64,000 bases of DNA from Paratinospora sagittata (lineage: Eukaryota; Streptophyta; Magnoliopsida; Ranunculales; Menispermaceae). The DNA lies in assembly GCA_035771175.1 (NCBI GenBank), contig CM069589.1, positions 30,572,201-30,636,200 of the forward strand, in the 5' to 3' direction. Under the pieces are notes generated by a model that saw nothing but the letters and a program-made list of their open reading frames with translations, was not told the DNA's origin and made no database searches. Shown here in pieces: positions 1 through 10,973 of this stretch. Positions within the stretch are counted from its first letter, which is position 1; each line of letters begins with the position of its first letter. Made by a program: the position numbers and the translations under genes.

Positions 1-500
1 AGCTCAAAAAGGAATATGGATTTATTCAATGATCTAGACTCATCAAATACAAAACAATTCTCACTAAGACAAAGAATTCAAACTCTCCCTAAACATAAAC
101 TCAACATTGTCCTCAATGCAAAAATATCCACAAAACAAGATAAAAAAAATAAGGTCAACGAAACTCCCCTAGCCCTAAAGGATAGAAGGCTCCAAGTTAA
201 TTCTCTTGCGTTGGGCAACTCCGAGTTCCCCCAAATTTGAATTGAAACCTGGAAAGGGACAAAGAGATGTCATTAGTGGAAAAATAAAACTCAATTCCTG
301 TACTACAATGACTAAAAAGAAAACAAAACATAAAAACTAAAATTCGGTTGGGTTGCCTCCCAACAAGCGCTTCTTTGTAGTCTTTAGCTAGACTTTTATT
401 GCTCATGGTGGTTCATAGTAGAAGAACATCTCCTCCTTCCGGTTGGCTTGGCTAAAACAATGCGTCTTTCGACAAAATTTAGTACATGCTTCCACAAAGA
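1..500 (-). other. Post-integrase region of the Athila-like element
   Basis: No intact gene. On the minus strand 340-405 reads as a short peptide ending in a KDYKEALVGRQPN motif, a sequence commonly found just after the integrase in Athila/Tat-type plant elements (from family knowledge). The rest is A-rich and full of stops. I treat it as the 3' untranslated or decayed end of pol. Confidence 0.5.
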
Positions 501-511
501 TCTCTGCATAT

Positions 512-880
512 TCAAACCTTTAAAGTTGTCCTTGTTGCACTAAAATGTTTGCCACAACATGAAGCATGACAGCCATGAAGAATCTCTAGTACTCCTTTTT
601 CAAGCAAACTTTGCATGGTAGCTTGATTTTTGCATCCTTGAAAGAAAAAAGGATCATCCCATTTATAAAACTTGTCATCAACAAAAACTTGTTGCTTCTC
701 CCCATGGAATGTTCTCTCTTTCAACACACCAATCCGAGGAGAACTCAAAGGTGCAAGAGCTACACTTTTCATATCTTCTGACTTGAATTTAGAAGCTTCA
801 TCAATAGAGCTCACAAACAGAAACTCAAAATGCTTTTTCTCCTTAATTTTCACTGATTTTTCAGAATTTGGTTGACCCAT
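512..880 (-). pseudogene. Integrase zinc-binding region remnant
   Basis: The minus-strand ORF of 122 codons ends in a stretch resembling the H2C2 zinc-binding head of gypsy integrases: a VDDKFYKWDDPFFFQGC segment, then a CHASCCGKHFSATRT segment where the family has C-H-x-S-x-x-x-G-H-F. The catalytic core (D-D-E) that should follow is absent, and the first half of the ORF (lysine- and serine-rich) is unassigned. The protease ends only a few bases upstream, so reverse transcriptase and RNase H have been lost. The fragment is non-functional. The assignment rests on a short motif. Confidence 0.55.
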
Positions 881-883
881 GTT

Positions 884-1294
884 TCACTCCAAAGGTTCAC
901 CTGGACTCATCACCATCATGCTCTCTTGAACATTGCTTTGCACCACATCAACTCTATCGCGCAAGCTCTTTTCTTCATGAAGTTTTGGAGTCTTGTAGAT
1001 GTTAAACTTGGCTTCTTCATCATTTACTCTCACTATGAATGCTCCTCCCTCAACATCTATCATAGCTCTACTCGTGGAGAGGAATGGTTTCCCAAAGATG
1101 AGTGGTAGTTCTTCGTCCTCCTCCATGTCCAACACCACAAAGTCTACAAGAAATATAAATTCATCCACTTTGACTAGCACATCTTCAATAATGCCCCATG
1201 GATATGTGATTGAACGATCGGCTAGTTGAAGGGATATAGTGGTGGGCTTCACCTGTCCTAATCCAAGCTTCCTGAAAATAGCAAAGGGCATCAA
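884..1294 (-). pseudogene. Retroviral-type aspartic protease region of the Athila-like element
   Basis: The 136-codon minus-strand ORF matches the C-terminal half of the Athila-type retropepsin: LQLADRSITYPWGIIEDVLV, then a DFVVLDMEED segment, then PLIFGKPFLSTSRAMIDV. These are the substrate-flap and second-lobe signatures of that family. The catalytic D-[ST]-G motif should lie upstream, at about 1300-1400, where the frame is broken, so I cannot confirm the active site. In life the enzyme would cut the Gag-Pol polyprotein in the virus-like particle. It lies between gag and the missing reverse transcriptase. Confidence 0.75.
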
Positions 1295-1884
1295 ATTAAT
1301 GCTCGCACCAAGATCACATAAAACATTATCAAAAGAAGATGAAGCAATAACACAAGGAATAGAAAAACTCCTTGGATCCTTGAGCTTTTATGGAAGTTTC
1401 TTTTGCAAGATGGCACTGCATTCTTTATTTAGCTTGACGGTTTCAAATTCAGCTAGCTTTCTCTTCTTGGACATCACCTCCTTCATGAATTTTGCATAAT
1501 TTGGCATTTGCTCCAAATCATCTGCTAAAGGGATGTTGATGTGAATTTTCTTGAAGATATTAAAAAATTTAGTTAATTGATCATCAAGCTTTTGTTTTGC
1601 AAATCTTTGAGGGTAAGGAATGGGGGTTTTGAGGATAAGTAAATTATCCGGGAATGTGATGTGACCTAGAACAAAGTCCCTCTTTGTAGCCTCTTGTCTT
1701 TTGTCACTTGAACCCCATTGCCTTGTTGTGGCACTTCTTCTTGAACTTCTTTTGCGACCTCTTCTTGAGCTTTTGAATATGATGGAATGGATGGTGAATA
1801 AGGAAATGAACTCAGCTTAACCTTGCTCGGTAAAGGAGTACTCTCAACTTATTTGCCACGCCTTAATTTGATAGCCATGCATCT

Positions 1885-3165
1885 CTATTTTGGATTCACT
1901 TTTGTATTGCTTGGAAAGGAAATTTGTTGATGTTGTCGGGCACTAATGGCTGAGGCAATTTGTCCCACTTGAACTTCCAAATTCTTAACAGAGGCACCCA
2001 AGTTGCTCACCTGAGTTATCACTTGACTCATGGAACTCATTTGATTAGCCATGTGAGTCGCCAATTCATCGAGCTTTTGTTTCATTCTTGGTGAACCTCT
2101 TGTTTGAATCATTCAGAAAAATGTTCATTGCATCTTCCAGACTTGATTTCCTCTCTTGGACTTGATTCTGAAACCCCGGCGGTGGTTGCAACACATTTTT
2201 ATTGTTAGACTAAGAGAAATTTTCATGGTTGCGCACACCCAGATAATACTGATTAGGCACTTCACTTGAGCTTGACCCTTGGTTCCCTCTATGATTATAG
2301 AGGCGATCGTTCACAAACTGACATTACTCATCTTGACCAACCAAGTGTTCCGCTACAATGGATTCAATGGATGAGGCAGATGAAAAAGAAGGATTGCCTT
2401 GGAGAGAAGCAAACAAAGTTGCCATTTGGTGTTGCATTGAAGACATTTAAGCCGATAAAGCTGTTAGTTGATCTATTTCATGAAATCTGGCCACTCTTTT
2501 TGTTGAAGCCCTCTCATTTGAGTGTTCATAGGAGTTGGAAGCCATTTCTTCTATCAACATGAGAGCCTCATCTGTTGTCTTCCCCATGAGAGTACCACCT
2601 GCGGCTGCATCAACCCATGCTTTTGTAGACATGGTCATGGCATTGTAGAAAATTTAGATTTGAAGCCAATCTTCATAACTATCTTGTGGGCATCTTCTTA
2701 ATAAATCCTTAAACCTTACCCATACTTCATAAAATGATTCGGTCTCAAGTTGCTTAAACTAGCTTATCTCTGCTCTAAGTTGGGCTATCCTTGCCGGTGT
2801 GAAGAGTTTTGGAAGAAATTTTTGCACCATTTCTTCCCAATTGGTGATACTACCCGGTAACAATGACTGTAGCCAAGATCTCGCCTTGTCCCTCAGTGAG
2901 CATGGAAATAGCCTCAACCTTATCTGTTCATCAGACACCCCATTAATTTTAACTGTATCACACATTTCCAAAAATGTGTTAATGTGCACTGTAGGGTCCT
3001 CTTGTGATGTTCCCCCAAACTGGTGTTGTTGCACCATTGTGATCAAGGTCGGCTCCAATTCAAATTGTTTGCATTGATGGGTAGTCTTACTATGCCCAAG
3101 TAATTATTGTTCACCACGTGCTTGAAATAATCTCTCAATGGCAATTGATCATTCCCTTCCGCCAT
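1885..3165 (-). pseudogene. gag of the Athila-like element, broken
   Basis: A minus-strand ATG at 3165 opens MAEGNDQLPLRDYFKHVVNN, and with frame changes the protein continues to about 1885. The best-kept segment (2759-3058) is a Retrotrans_gag domain with the hallmarks FLEMCDTVKINGV, LRLFPCSLRDKARSWLQSL and NWEEMVQKFLPKLF. A second block at 2447-2638 (WVDAAAGGTLMGKTTDEALMLIEEMA) is typical of Athila gag. A stop follows SRP/EPT near 3058, another breaks the frame at 2760, and further stops separate the 1885-2112 helix-rich tail. No zinc knuckle is visible. The product would be the nucleocapsid/capsid protein packaging element RNA. Confidence 0.8.
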
Positions 3166-3407
3166 GGCTGGCTCTTCAACTCTTCCTTCTTTTCATAACC
3201 TCCCAAATGTTTTTCAATTTCGGGGTCAAGAGGCAAAAGTTCACAGGTTCGAGTCCTTCGCATCAACCCCAAAATTCTATCAAGAGAAGAGAACATAAAT
3301 TTCAAAAAATAGAAAGTAAATGCAAACAAGAAACAAATAAAAAGAAATACCTAAATTAAGATCAAAACCAATTTGTAATGGTATTAATAATAGAAAAATT
3401 GGCACTA

Positions 3408-3425
3408 TCCCCGACAACGGCGCCA
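3408..3425 (-). other. Primer-binding site for tRNA-Asp (Athila-like element)
   Basis: The minus strand reads TGGCGCCGTTGTCGGGGA, complementary to the 3' end of plant tRNA-Asp. It lies 6 bases inside the LTR end at 3432, the expected place for minus-strand priming, and fixes the element's orientation as minus. Confidence 0.85.
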
Positions 3426-3431
3426 AAAACA

Positions 3432-5120
3432 TGATGGACTAAATTTAGATTCGTAAGTGTACGAATATCAAGTTATAATTATCGTATCCACAGGGAAGGT
3501 GATTTTACTAATCTTAATGCCCAATTCTACAATGCTTTTGATATTATCTAGGTGATCAAAGTGGAGTGAATTAATGAATAAAATGCAAATTAAACAAAAT
3601 TTAAGAAAATAATGCAAATTAAATGGAAATTGGAGATAAATCAATGGATTTATAGTTCTACAGTTTAGATCTCATTATGTTGTCTCTCATGATTTCTAAT
3701 AATTGTGTTAATGAATTAATTTCTGGAATTTATAAATTCTGAATCCTCTTTCATTCAAACCCCTCTCCCGAGTGATAGCTTGAATATCTACTCTAGATCT
3801 ATCGATTCCCTCTCCCGAGTGACAAACCTTTAAATCAAGAATTTCTTAGGTTCTATGATTCATTTTAATGCATTTTAGAGGGTTTTGAAGGTCTCCCGAC
3901 TTGATACTCTACCCTAGGTTACAATTCCCTTACTCTAATTCAATAACACCTCTCCCGAGTGTAAGAAATAAAATCTAAGTTTATTCAAAGAGTGATCAGC
4001 AATTTGAAAGCATTAACTATGGAGAATCATAAATAAATCCAAAAGATTGATCAAAAACACATAAACAATGACTCAATCACAAGATCAAACAAAGCTAAAT
4101 CAAAACTCTATATTATCTGTTTAGTTCATAAACCAATCCATGGATACAAGATAGAAAAGATGAAGAACAAGGAAAGGAAACATTGCAAGAACTTAAGAAA
4201 TAGAAATTAAAAGATGAAAACCCCCTTCAAGATCTTTTTCTTCTTCCTCTTGCAAAACCTGCAACTCCTCCAAACTTTCTCTTCTTCTTTCTTGCTTCAC
4301 TTTCTCGTCTCCCTTGTGCAAAACCTATCCGTCCTCTCTTTCCCCTTTTTTTGTGACTCCAAATCCTCTTATATGATATATCTTTTAGTCTAGAAGAAGT
4401 AGGAAAAAACCGCATCCAATTTCGGGTTGTATAACCCAAAATATCTCAAAAATACAAACGTTGCTCAAAAGCATATTTCTTAACGGCGCCGCGGCACCCC
4501 ACCCAGAGTGTGAAATGCACATTTTTTGCATTTTCTTCATATTTTTGCACTTTTTCTTCAGACCATTGCTTTCTCTCTTCTTTCGTATTTCGCAATGGCG
4601 CTGCGACGCCACTCCTTGGCGCCATGGGGCCGATGTGTTACAAAATGCACACCTTGTGCATTTCTTCTTGGATTACTTCTTGGCTTTTGGTCATCTTCTT
4701 TGAAACTTCTTGTACTTGTTCTTGGCCTATTCTGAGCCTCATTTGCACTTCTTTGAAGCTCCTTATTCACCTACAAAACCAAACTCAAAAACACAAGTAA
4801 ATGATCTAGACTAATCTAGTGATAAAAATCTATATGCAATGTATGTATTAACATGTAAAATGTAAATATATTAATATGGAAATGATGCAAATGACTTTAG
4901 GAAAAATACCTAAAAATCATGACTATTTTCCTAATCTAGCCTAATGCATTTTATTCATGAAAATCCTAGAATAAACTTCTAAAATTCATAAAAAAACATC
5001 TAAATGGATCTAAAACACTAAATATGAATAATTAATGCAAATGTATCTAAAAACTAGCTAAATGCATCTTAAAACCTATGAAATTAACATGAAAACTAAC
5101 AACTAAAACTTAACTTAGCA
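3432..5120 (-). repeat. 5' LTR of the Athila-like element (about 1.69 kb)
   Basis: In plus orientation the LTR begins TGATGGACT next to the primer site and ends ...TTAGCA at 5120, so it has TG...CA termini. A TATA-like TATAAGAGG on the minus strand (4365-4373) is a plausible promoter. The pyrimidine-rich block at 4220-4340 on the plus strand and four CTCCCGAGTG repeats (3767-3961) are notable. Antisense ORFs inside it are chance. Confidence 0.8.
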
Positions 5121-5350
5121 CTTAGCCGGACACTGAGAAAGCAAGGGGTGCACCTCTAGTAGCATAGCCGCGAGGACAAAGAGTAGCACCAGCTCCGACA
5201 CATGCTGAGACACGTCCATGATGTGGCCGTGGTAAAGTGAGATTCTCAGACACGATGCTTCATCTGTGGGTATCGCGCCTCCAGTGTATATACCAGGCCC
5301 CTCCTCTTTAGATACATTATATGTCGTTCTACAGTCGCTAATGGAGATAC
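5121..5350 (+). pseudogene. E1 fragment: C-terminal part of the env-position ORF, left piece
   Basis: This piece aligns by eye with 28846-29085 of the E2 copy (shared words include GGGGTGCACCTCTAGTAGC and GTGAGATTCTCAGA). It is flanked on the left by the Athila-like LTR and on the right by element A. The last five bases, GATAC, are the target site duplicated by A; the sequence resumes at 15707. Stops and small indels make it non-coding. Confidence 0.85.
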
Positions 5351-7367
5351 TGTTGAACCAATTATCCTCATGTCCTTTAAGAGAATATGTCCCTATTTTG
5401 AAAGATTTTGATGATTATAAAATTACATTCTGTTTATGATATTACTGCACATACGACATATCTAATCTCACTTGAAGGTTTCAAAGATTCAATGATGCAT
5501 GGCGAACATATTAAAAGATCTTCTTGAAGACCATGGTCGTTTGAGAGATGTTTAGTTGTATGATAAGATTATGATAGGTTGTAAGACTTTCTTTGTCATG
5601 TGATTCAGTAATATGCATGCCTGCATGTTTTAATCGACCTGTTGCATATTCTATTTAATCATACTACATTGTGTTTTATCGAGCTTTAATCGGGAAATCA
5701 AAAGCCATTTTTATAAAAGTCTTTCAGGACGCTAATGTTTTAGCAGCGCCCTTCTGGACCTGATGAGTCAAGACCCTGATAAAATATTAGGAAGCTCAAG
5801 GTTGAATTGAACTGATTAATAAGGACGCTTACTTCTTAGTAGCAACCTTTCTTTTATCAACCTTTGAGAACGTCAGGATGCTGACTTAGTTTCAGCTCGC
5901 TGAAAGTTCTTTTTGTCCTTAAGTGATTTCTATCTTTAAGGGCGTTGATAAGTTATAAGTTGAATAAATTATCAGGACGCTACTTGTGTAGGAACGCCCT
6001 CATCTTTTGAATCAACTTAAATAACTTTCAGGATGCTTACCGTCCGTCAGCACACTTAACGTTGTTTTTAAAACTATTTTTAATAGTTTAGGACGCTTAC
6101 TCTTGAGTAGCGACCTCGTGTGTCAAATGTTTTAAAACAAAACAGGACGCTTACTGTGAAGTAGCACCCTCACGATTTGAGTTGTTCAATTGTCAAAGTA
6201 AATCAGGACACTTACTATTTAGTAGCACCCTCACTTCATTGTTCAGTAGGATGCTGATGTTCTATGAGCGCCCTCAAAGGAAAAATATGACAGAAAAGAT
6301 ATTTTTGTTGTTCTGACTCTACTATTATTTCTATTAACCTTTTTAGAAACGTACGAATACTTTTCAAAACTTTTCAAAATCATACAACAACTTTTTCAGA
6401 ACTTTTTAAACGTTCTAAAAACTTCGTCAGAACATTCCTCTTTCATTAAAGGATCAGATGATTCAGGTGCTATCGTTGTAATATGCATTGAGCCGAATCG
6501 ATCCATTTCGGGAAAGAATGTTAACATTATATTTTAAATAAGCTTTAGCGCCACAATCATCAAGTCCATTGCGCCTTTGTTATTCCTATATGTACGTGCT
6601 GCCTTAGAGCAGAAAAATCACTAATGAAATACGAAACTAATATTCATTCAAAACGTATTAACAATTTTCATTTGTGCTAAACACTTTTTGAAAGTTAGTC
6701 TTCTTTCACTTGTGCTTGATCTTACGATCTTTTGAAAGAAAAACTTAAAATCTTTTGGGTTGATTGATCTTCATCTTCATTATATTGAAAACCCACTAAA
6801 GAAGAAAAAACCTCTTTGAACTTGCTTTCAGCATAAACTTCATCATACATATTTTGCTGAATCTGTGATCACAAAAGGGTCAATCCAAAGCTTTGTAAGT
6901 ATCACTTTGATTCTAAGTAAAGGGAATCATATCTCATCTTGTATTTAGTTTGTGGTGACTGGTAAGTCATTGAGTTAGAGCAAGTGTTGCTCAAAGTTGA
7001 GAATAAATTTTCTGCCACCTGTAAGTAGAGAATAAGTCCTCTCACACCCGCAAGTTGAGAAACGGTCCTCTCACGCCCCAAAAGTTGAGAAATGGTAGTT
7101 CTCACACCCGTAAGTTGAGAAAGTGTACTGGTTTGATCTTCACCCATAAGAAGGTCCATGGTGGATTTTGATCAAATCCTAACTGAGGAGGTTAGGTAGT
7201 CAATGTAGGTGCGACCGAGCCACTATAAATTTTGTTTGCATTGTCTCATTTACATTTGATTGCTATACTTTGTTTAATCTACTTTCATTATTTCGCACAA
7301 TTTTAAGAAAGGTTAAAATCTACTAAGTGACCAATTCACCCCCCTCTTGGACATATCTGGGCCAGCA
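5351..7367 (+). repeat. 5' LTR of element A
   Basis: Starts TGTTGAACCAATTATCC and ends GGGCCAGCA just before the primer site. It holds about nine imperfect palindromes of the form GGACGCT...AGCGCCC (5729-6270), a weak TATA-like region near 6585, a run of TTCTCA...TGAGAA hairpins (7000-7130), and a terminal block with the CCACTATAAAT and CACCCCCCTCTTGGAC words shared with the other Sirevirus-like LTRs here. Confidence 0.92.
5729..6270 (+). repeat. Palindromic repeat array in the 5' LTR of A
   Basis: Units recur every 45-100 bases and read GGACGCTTACT-(3 to 6 bases)-AGTAGCGCCCTC with variation, each able to fold on itself. Examples begin near 5729, 5821, 5877, 5972, 6030, 6091, 6144, 6203 and 6248. 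The equivalent arrays lie at 14066-14610 (A 3' LTR), 20976-21520 (solo LTR F), 34215-34620 and 41020-41580 (B LTRs) and 42675-43190 (C). Repeated palindromes in the LTR are a recognised Sirevirus property; a regulatory role is inference. Confidence 0.75.
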
Positions 7368-7369
7368 AT

Positions 7370-7381
7370 TGGTATCAGAGT
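7370..7381 (+). other. Primer-binding site of element A (initiator tRNA-Met)
   Basis: Reads TGGTATCAGAGT two bases after the LTR end, one base off the plant consensus TGGTATCAGAGC. Confidence 0.9.
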
Positions 7382-7420
7382 AGGTTAACTGTCAAAGTAT
7401 CTAACCATCTTTGATTAAGT

Positions 7421-10100
7421 ATGGCAGGACAAAATGAAAGAAGCACTTATCTCTCAGGTAAAGGAAACTCCACCAACCAACCACCACTGTTCAAGGGAGA
7501 AAACTATTCACACATGAAAACTAAGATTACGTACTACCTTAAAGCCCAAGATCTAGCGATGTGGGATGTTGTGACATACGGTTGTCCAACGCCTACTAAA
7601 ATAGTTGACGATGCTACTGTCTCAAAGGAAATGCACGAATGGAGTACCAAGGAAAAGAAAAGAGAACTATTGAATAACCAAGCTGTAAACATTTTGTTTT
7701 GCAATTTATCAGTCAAAGAGTTCAATAGAGTTAGTGCGTGTGAAACTGCTAAGGAAATATGGAACAAGTTAGAGGTCACCCACGAAGGAACTTTGCAAGT
7801 TAAAAAGGCAAAGCTCCAACTGTTAGTTGAAAAATATGAGACCTATAGGATGAAGGAAACTGATGAAGAACCTAAGAAAAATCTATGACCAAGAAGAAAC
7901 TATTAGAAAGTTTTTAAGTGGCCTACCCAGAGCATGGGAACTCAAGGCCACAACCATTGAAGAAGCCAAGAATCTGGTTGAATATACTTTTGATGAACTA
8001 TGAGGTTCATTAATGGTTCATGGAATGAAGTTAAAAGATAAGACAAGCCCGGTCAAAGTTGAGGAAAAAGAAAAGAAATCTATTGCCCTTAATGTTGAAA
8101 CTGATTCTGAAAATGATTCAAATTCCAAACATGACATGGCTATGTTATCTAGAAAGTTCAATAAGTTGCTTAGGAGAAAGAGTAAGAATAACTCTTACTC
8201 AAGGTTCCACAAAGGAAAGAAACCTAAGTTTAAACTTGTAGAGTTAATTTGTTATGGTTGTAACAAACCAGGTGTTGCGTGCAAATTGCATGTGAACGGT
8301 TACCAAGTTATAATATATTCTGATGAGAAATCGAGTATTGTCCTTAGGGATATCTACTACACTATCTATCGTGTTTTAACCCTAATTTTATCTAGAAAAT
8401 CAAAATCGAATGATGGAGTGATTAAAATATCAATTAAAGCAATTAAATACTAACTAGCAAGCAATGTAAATCAGATAGGAAAATAGTGATGGACTGGTCT
8501 AGAGGTTCGATGTCACCTCACTCTCAACTATGTCTATATAAATATATTATTATTAAATCCAGTCCTTAGCCTATAAATCGAAAATCCTAACCTTTCTAAT
8601 CCCCTATTTTGGAGCATTGATTAGAGCATATTCTTGTTGCTTTGGTTTAACTCTTTCGATGAAAACCAAAGACAGCAACAACTCACTAAGTTCTATGATT
8701 TCCTCCTAACAACTTCAAAGGGTCTCGATCTCCTTGTGAGTCTCACGATAACCTAGGCTATACTCTCCATATTCCGACCGAAGGTACCCTCCTGTGAAGC
8801 ATCTACCTCGAGTCTATGATCGGTCAATCCTTGATCAGGGGATCAAAAACATTACGCTCAGAAAAGTATAAATAAACTAAAAACTTTCATTAAGAATAAA
8901 TAGCAATAAAACCTAAGGCATAATCTCAAGTTTAGATCAATCTACACCTTTAGAAACGAGGTTTAGTTCATAACTAAAGAGATGAAAACAATCAATAATG
9001 GTTTGAACATGAATCCGGAGAAAAGAAAGCAAACTAGAGTGTTGTAGAGATTTTCAATGGTCTTCAATGTCGATCTCTTCTCCACTTCGCTCCAGCCGTC
9101 TCCCTTCTCCTTCCCAATGTCCTCCTCTCGAAAAACCCTAAATTTTGATATATTATAAGCCCCCAAGTCGTCCAAAATTTGAATTAGAAAGTGTGTAAAA
9201 ATTGCTAAAAACAATATTTCGTGAACAGTGACAGCACCGTGGTGCCGTGCCTAGCGCCGCAACGTCCAAAACATTGAAATTTGTGCCATTTTGTTCACCA
9301 CCACAGGGCCCAAAACATTGAAATTTGTGCCATTTTGTGGACTTGACCAATTTTTGCCTCCTTTCTGACTTGGGTTCTTCATGCTTCTCTTTGGCAACTT
9401 CTAGAACATGTTTTCATCATCCAAAATCATAACTAACACATCTAAATACCTAAAAAACAAAACAAATCAAATAAAAAACACACTCAAACATATAATGAAT
9501 CAAATTATAACTTATTGAACTAAAATAATGCATGAAAACCAATTTATTCCTAAACTATCAAATGCATTAAAACTAACATAAACACATGACAATAATGTAT
9601 GAAATGTCCTAAAATATGCTATAAATCCTATCTAAATATGTAACTATCACCAGGTCATGTAAAGAGCGAATGTCCCACTAAATATAAGAAGAACACCAGC
9701 TCTTACAGAAAAGACAAGAAAGTTCTCAAAGCCACATGGGATGATTCAAGCTCAAGCAAATAAGAAGTGGATTCGGATCACACTACTGCATTGTGCTTAA
9801 TGGAAAGCACAGGGGTAAAAACTGAACCTACTGACAAACTTTATGAGTACAACATTCATATTTAGGAGCTTAAGTCAAAACTTAGTAAAGATATTAGGAA
9901 GAATGAAAAACTTAAGCATAGTCTTGAAGAAGCTCTTGAAGAAATTGAATTCTAACAAGAAGAGCAAGACGAGTTGTCCCTAGATAATGAATAACTTAAG
10001 AAAGTTGTTGGGAAGCTGAAAAATGAAAATGAAACAATTAAAAAGGAAAAGGAAGACCTAAATTGCACAGTGATTAAATTCACAAATGGTTAAAAGATAT
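7421..10100 (+). pseudogene. gag of element A, split by a solo LTR
   Basis: The ATG at 7421 opens MAGQNERSTYLSGKGNSTNQ. A copia gag (UBN2-type) domain follows, with LFKGENYSHMKTKI and NILFCNLSVKEFNRVSACET. A deletion near 7860 removes about 40 codons still present in element B (ESIVEAIARFTTNINEMKNL) and shifts the frame. The CCHC knuckle is cut after CYGCNKPG at 8272 by the solo LTR at 8273-9649 and resumes at 9650 as HVKSECP, so the final Cys-His pair is 1.4 kb away. A Lys/Glu-rich coiled-coil tail runs to about 10100 with stops. The intact copy would form the particle core. Confidence 0.85.
8273..9649 (-). mobile_element. Solo LTR J (gypsy, Athila/Tat-like), minus orientation
   Basis: The 1377-bp unit starts TGTTGCGTGC and ends ...AACTATCA, with perfect CCAGG duplications at 8268-8272 and 9650-9654. 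Excision restores AACAAACCAGGTCATGT, as in element B. No internal coding region is present, so it is the product of LTR-LTR recombination. Its left end resembles the PBS-proximal end of the Athila-like LTR at 3432 (CAAGTTATAAT and nearby bases), which suggests minus orientation; that orientation is inferred. Confidence 0.85.
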
Positions 10101-10364
10101 TAGGATCATAAAGATGTGCATTCGACAAGACTGGCTTAGGCTACACTCATGGGTCTAAACAAAGGGAGTACGATACCGTACTGACCAAAAGACCAATATG
10201 CAACAAATGTTATAGGGAAGGTCATACAATACTTAGATGCAATGTCTTACGTAAAAAGAGAAGAAAAAAATGCATGGATTGAAAAATCTGTTCTTGCTGA
10301 TGCTAACATGCATGGACCCAAGCAAGCATGGGTACCAAAGTCAAAAATATTTAATGTTATGTAG

Positions 10365-10973
10365 ATGTGCAAAAACGAAGATATATGGTATCTAGACAGC
10401 GGTTGTTCAAGGCACATGTCTGGAGATAGATCTAACTTTCTGAGCCTTGAAAAGAAGAAAGGAGGAAAAGTCACCTTCAGAGACGACAACAAAGGTGATA
10501 TTGAAGGCATTGGAACTGTTGGTAACGATTCTCTATCCATATCTGATGTACTTTATGTTAAAGGGCTGAAGCATAATCTCTTGAGCGTAAGTCAATTATG
10601 TTACAAGGGTTATGACATTTCATTTGAGGCAAATAGGTGCATTGTCAAGCATGTGGATAAAACTGTTGCATTCATGGCATCTAGAATTAAGAATGTGTAC
10701 TGCACAAACTTTAATGACATGAAGAAACAAAATGTAACATGTTTAAGTGCTATCTCTTGTAATGATGCACGGCTATGGCATATGAGATTAACTCATGTTA
10801 ATATGGAAATATGGATAACATATCTAAAATTGTCAAACATGATCTTGCGAAGGGTATTTCGAAAGGAACTTACTCAAATGACAAGGTATGTGAACCATGT
10901 CAACGTGGTAAGCATACCTGATCATCATTTAAGAGCAAGAGGCATCAATCAACCTCTACAGCTCTTGAACTGA
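10365..10973 (+). pseudogene. Aspartic protease and GAG-pre-integrase region of element A
   Basis: The 202-codon frame opens with WYLDSGCSRHMSGD, the copia retropepsin active-site motif D-S-G. It continues with IGTVGNDSLSISDVLYVKGL and LKHNLLSVSQLCYKGYDISF, then the pre-integrase motif RLWHMRLTHVNME near residue 140. After that a frame change garbles the CxxC of the integrase zinc finger. The protease normally processes Gag-Pol. Compared with element B the active-site block is better kept here. The upstream junction with gag carries stops around 10090-10360. Confidence 0.85.

Larger units (their letters stand above)
1..5120 (-). mobile_element. Athila/Tat-like Ty3/gypsy element, 5' portion (truncated by window edge)
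   Basis: Read on the minus strand the order is 5' LTR (3432-5120), primer site, gag, aspartic protease, then a short integrase remnant, with the other LTR beyond position 1. The primer-binding site complements tRNA-Asp, which is typical of the Athila/Tat branch. No reverse transcriptase or RNase H can be found between protease and the integrase-like remnant, so the copy is internally deleted. The LTR ends in CA at 5120 followed by CTTAG, the expected place for the target duplication; its partner lies outside the window. The flank from 5121 matches the E2 copy near 28850, so this element landed in copy E1. Confidence 0.85.

Noticed and set aside
3767..3961. Repeated CTCCCGAGTG words as a regulatory array
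   Set aside because: Four irregularly spaced copies in an LTR leader; too few and too irregular to claim a function.
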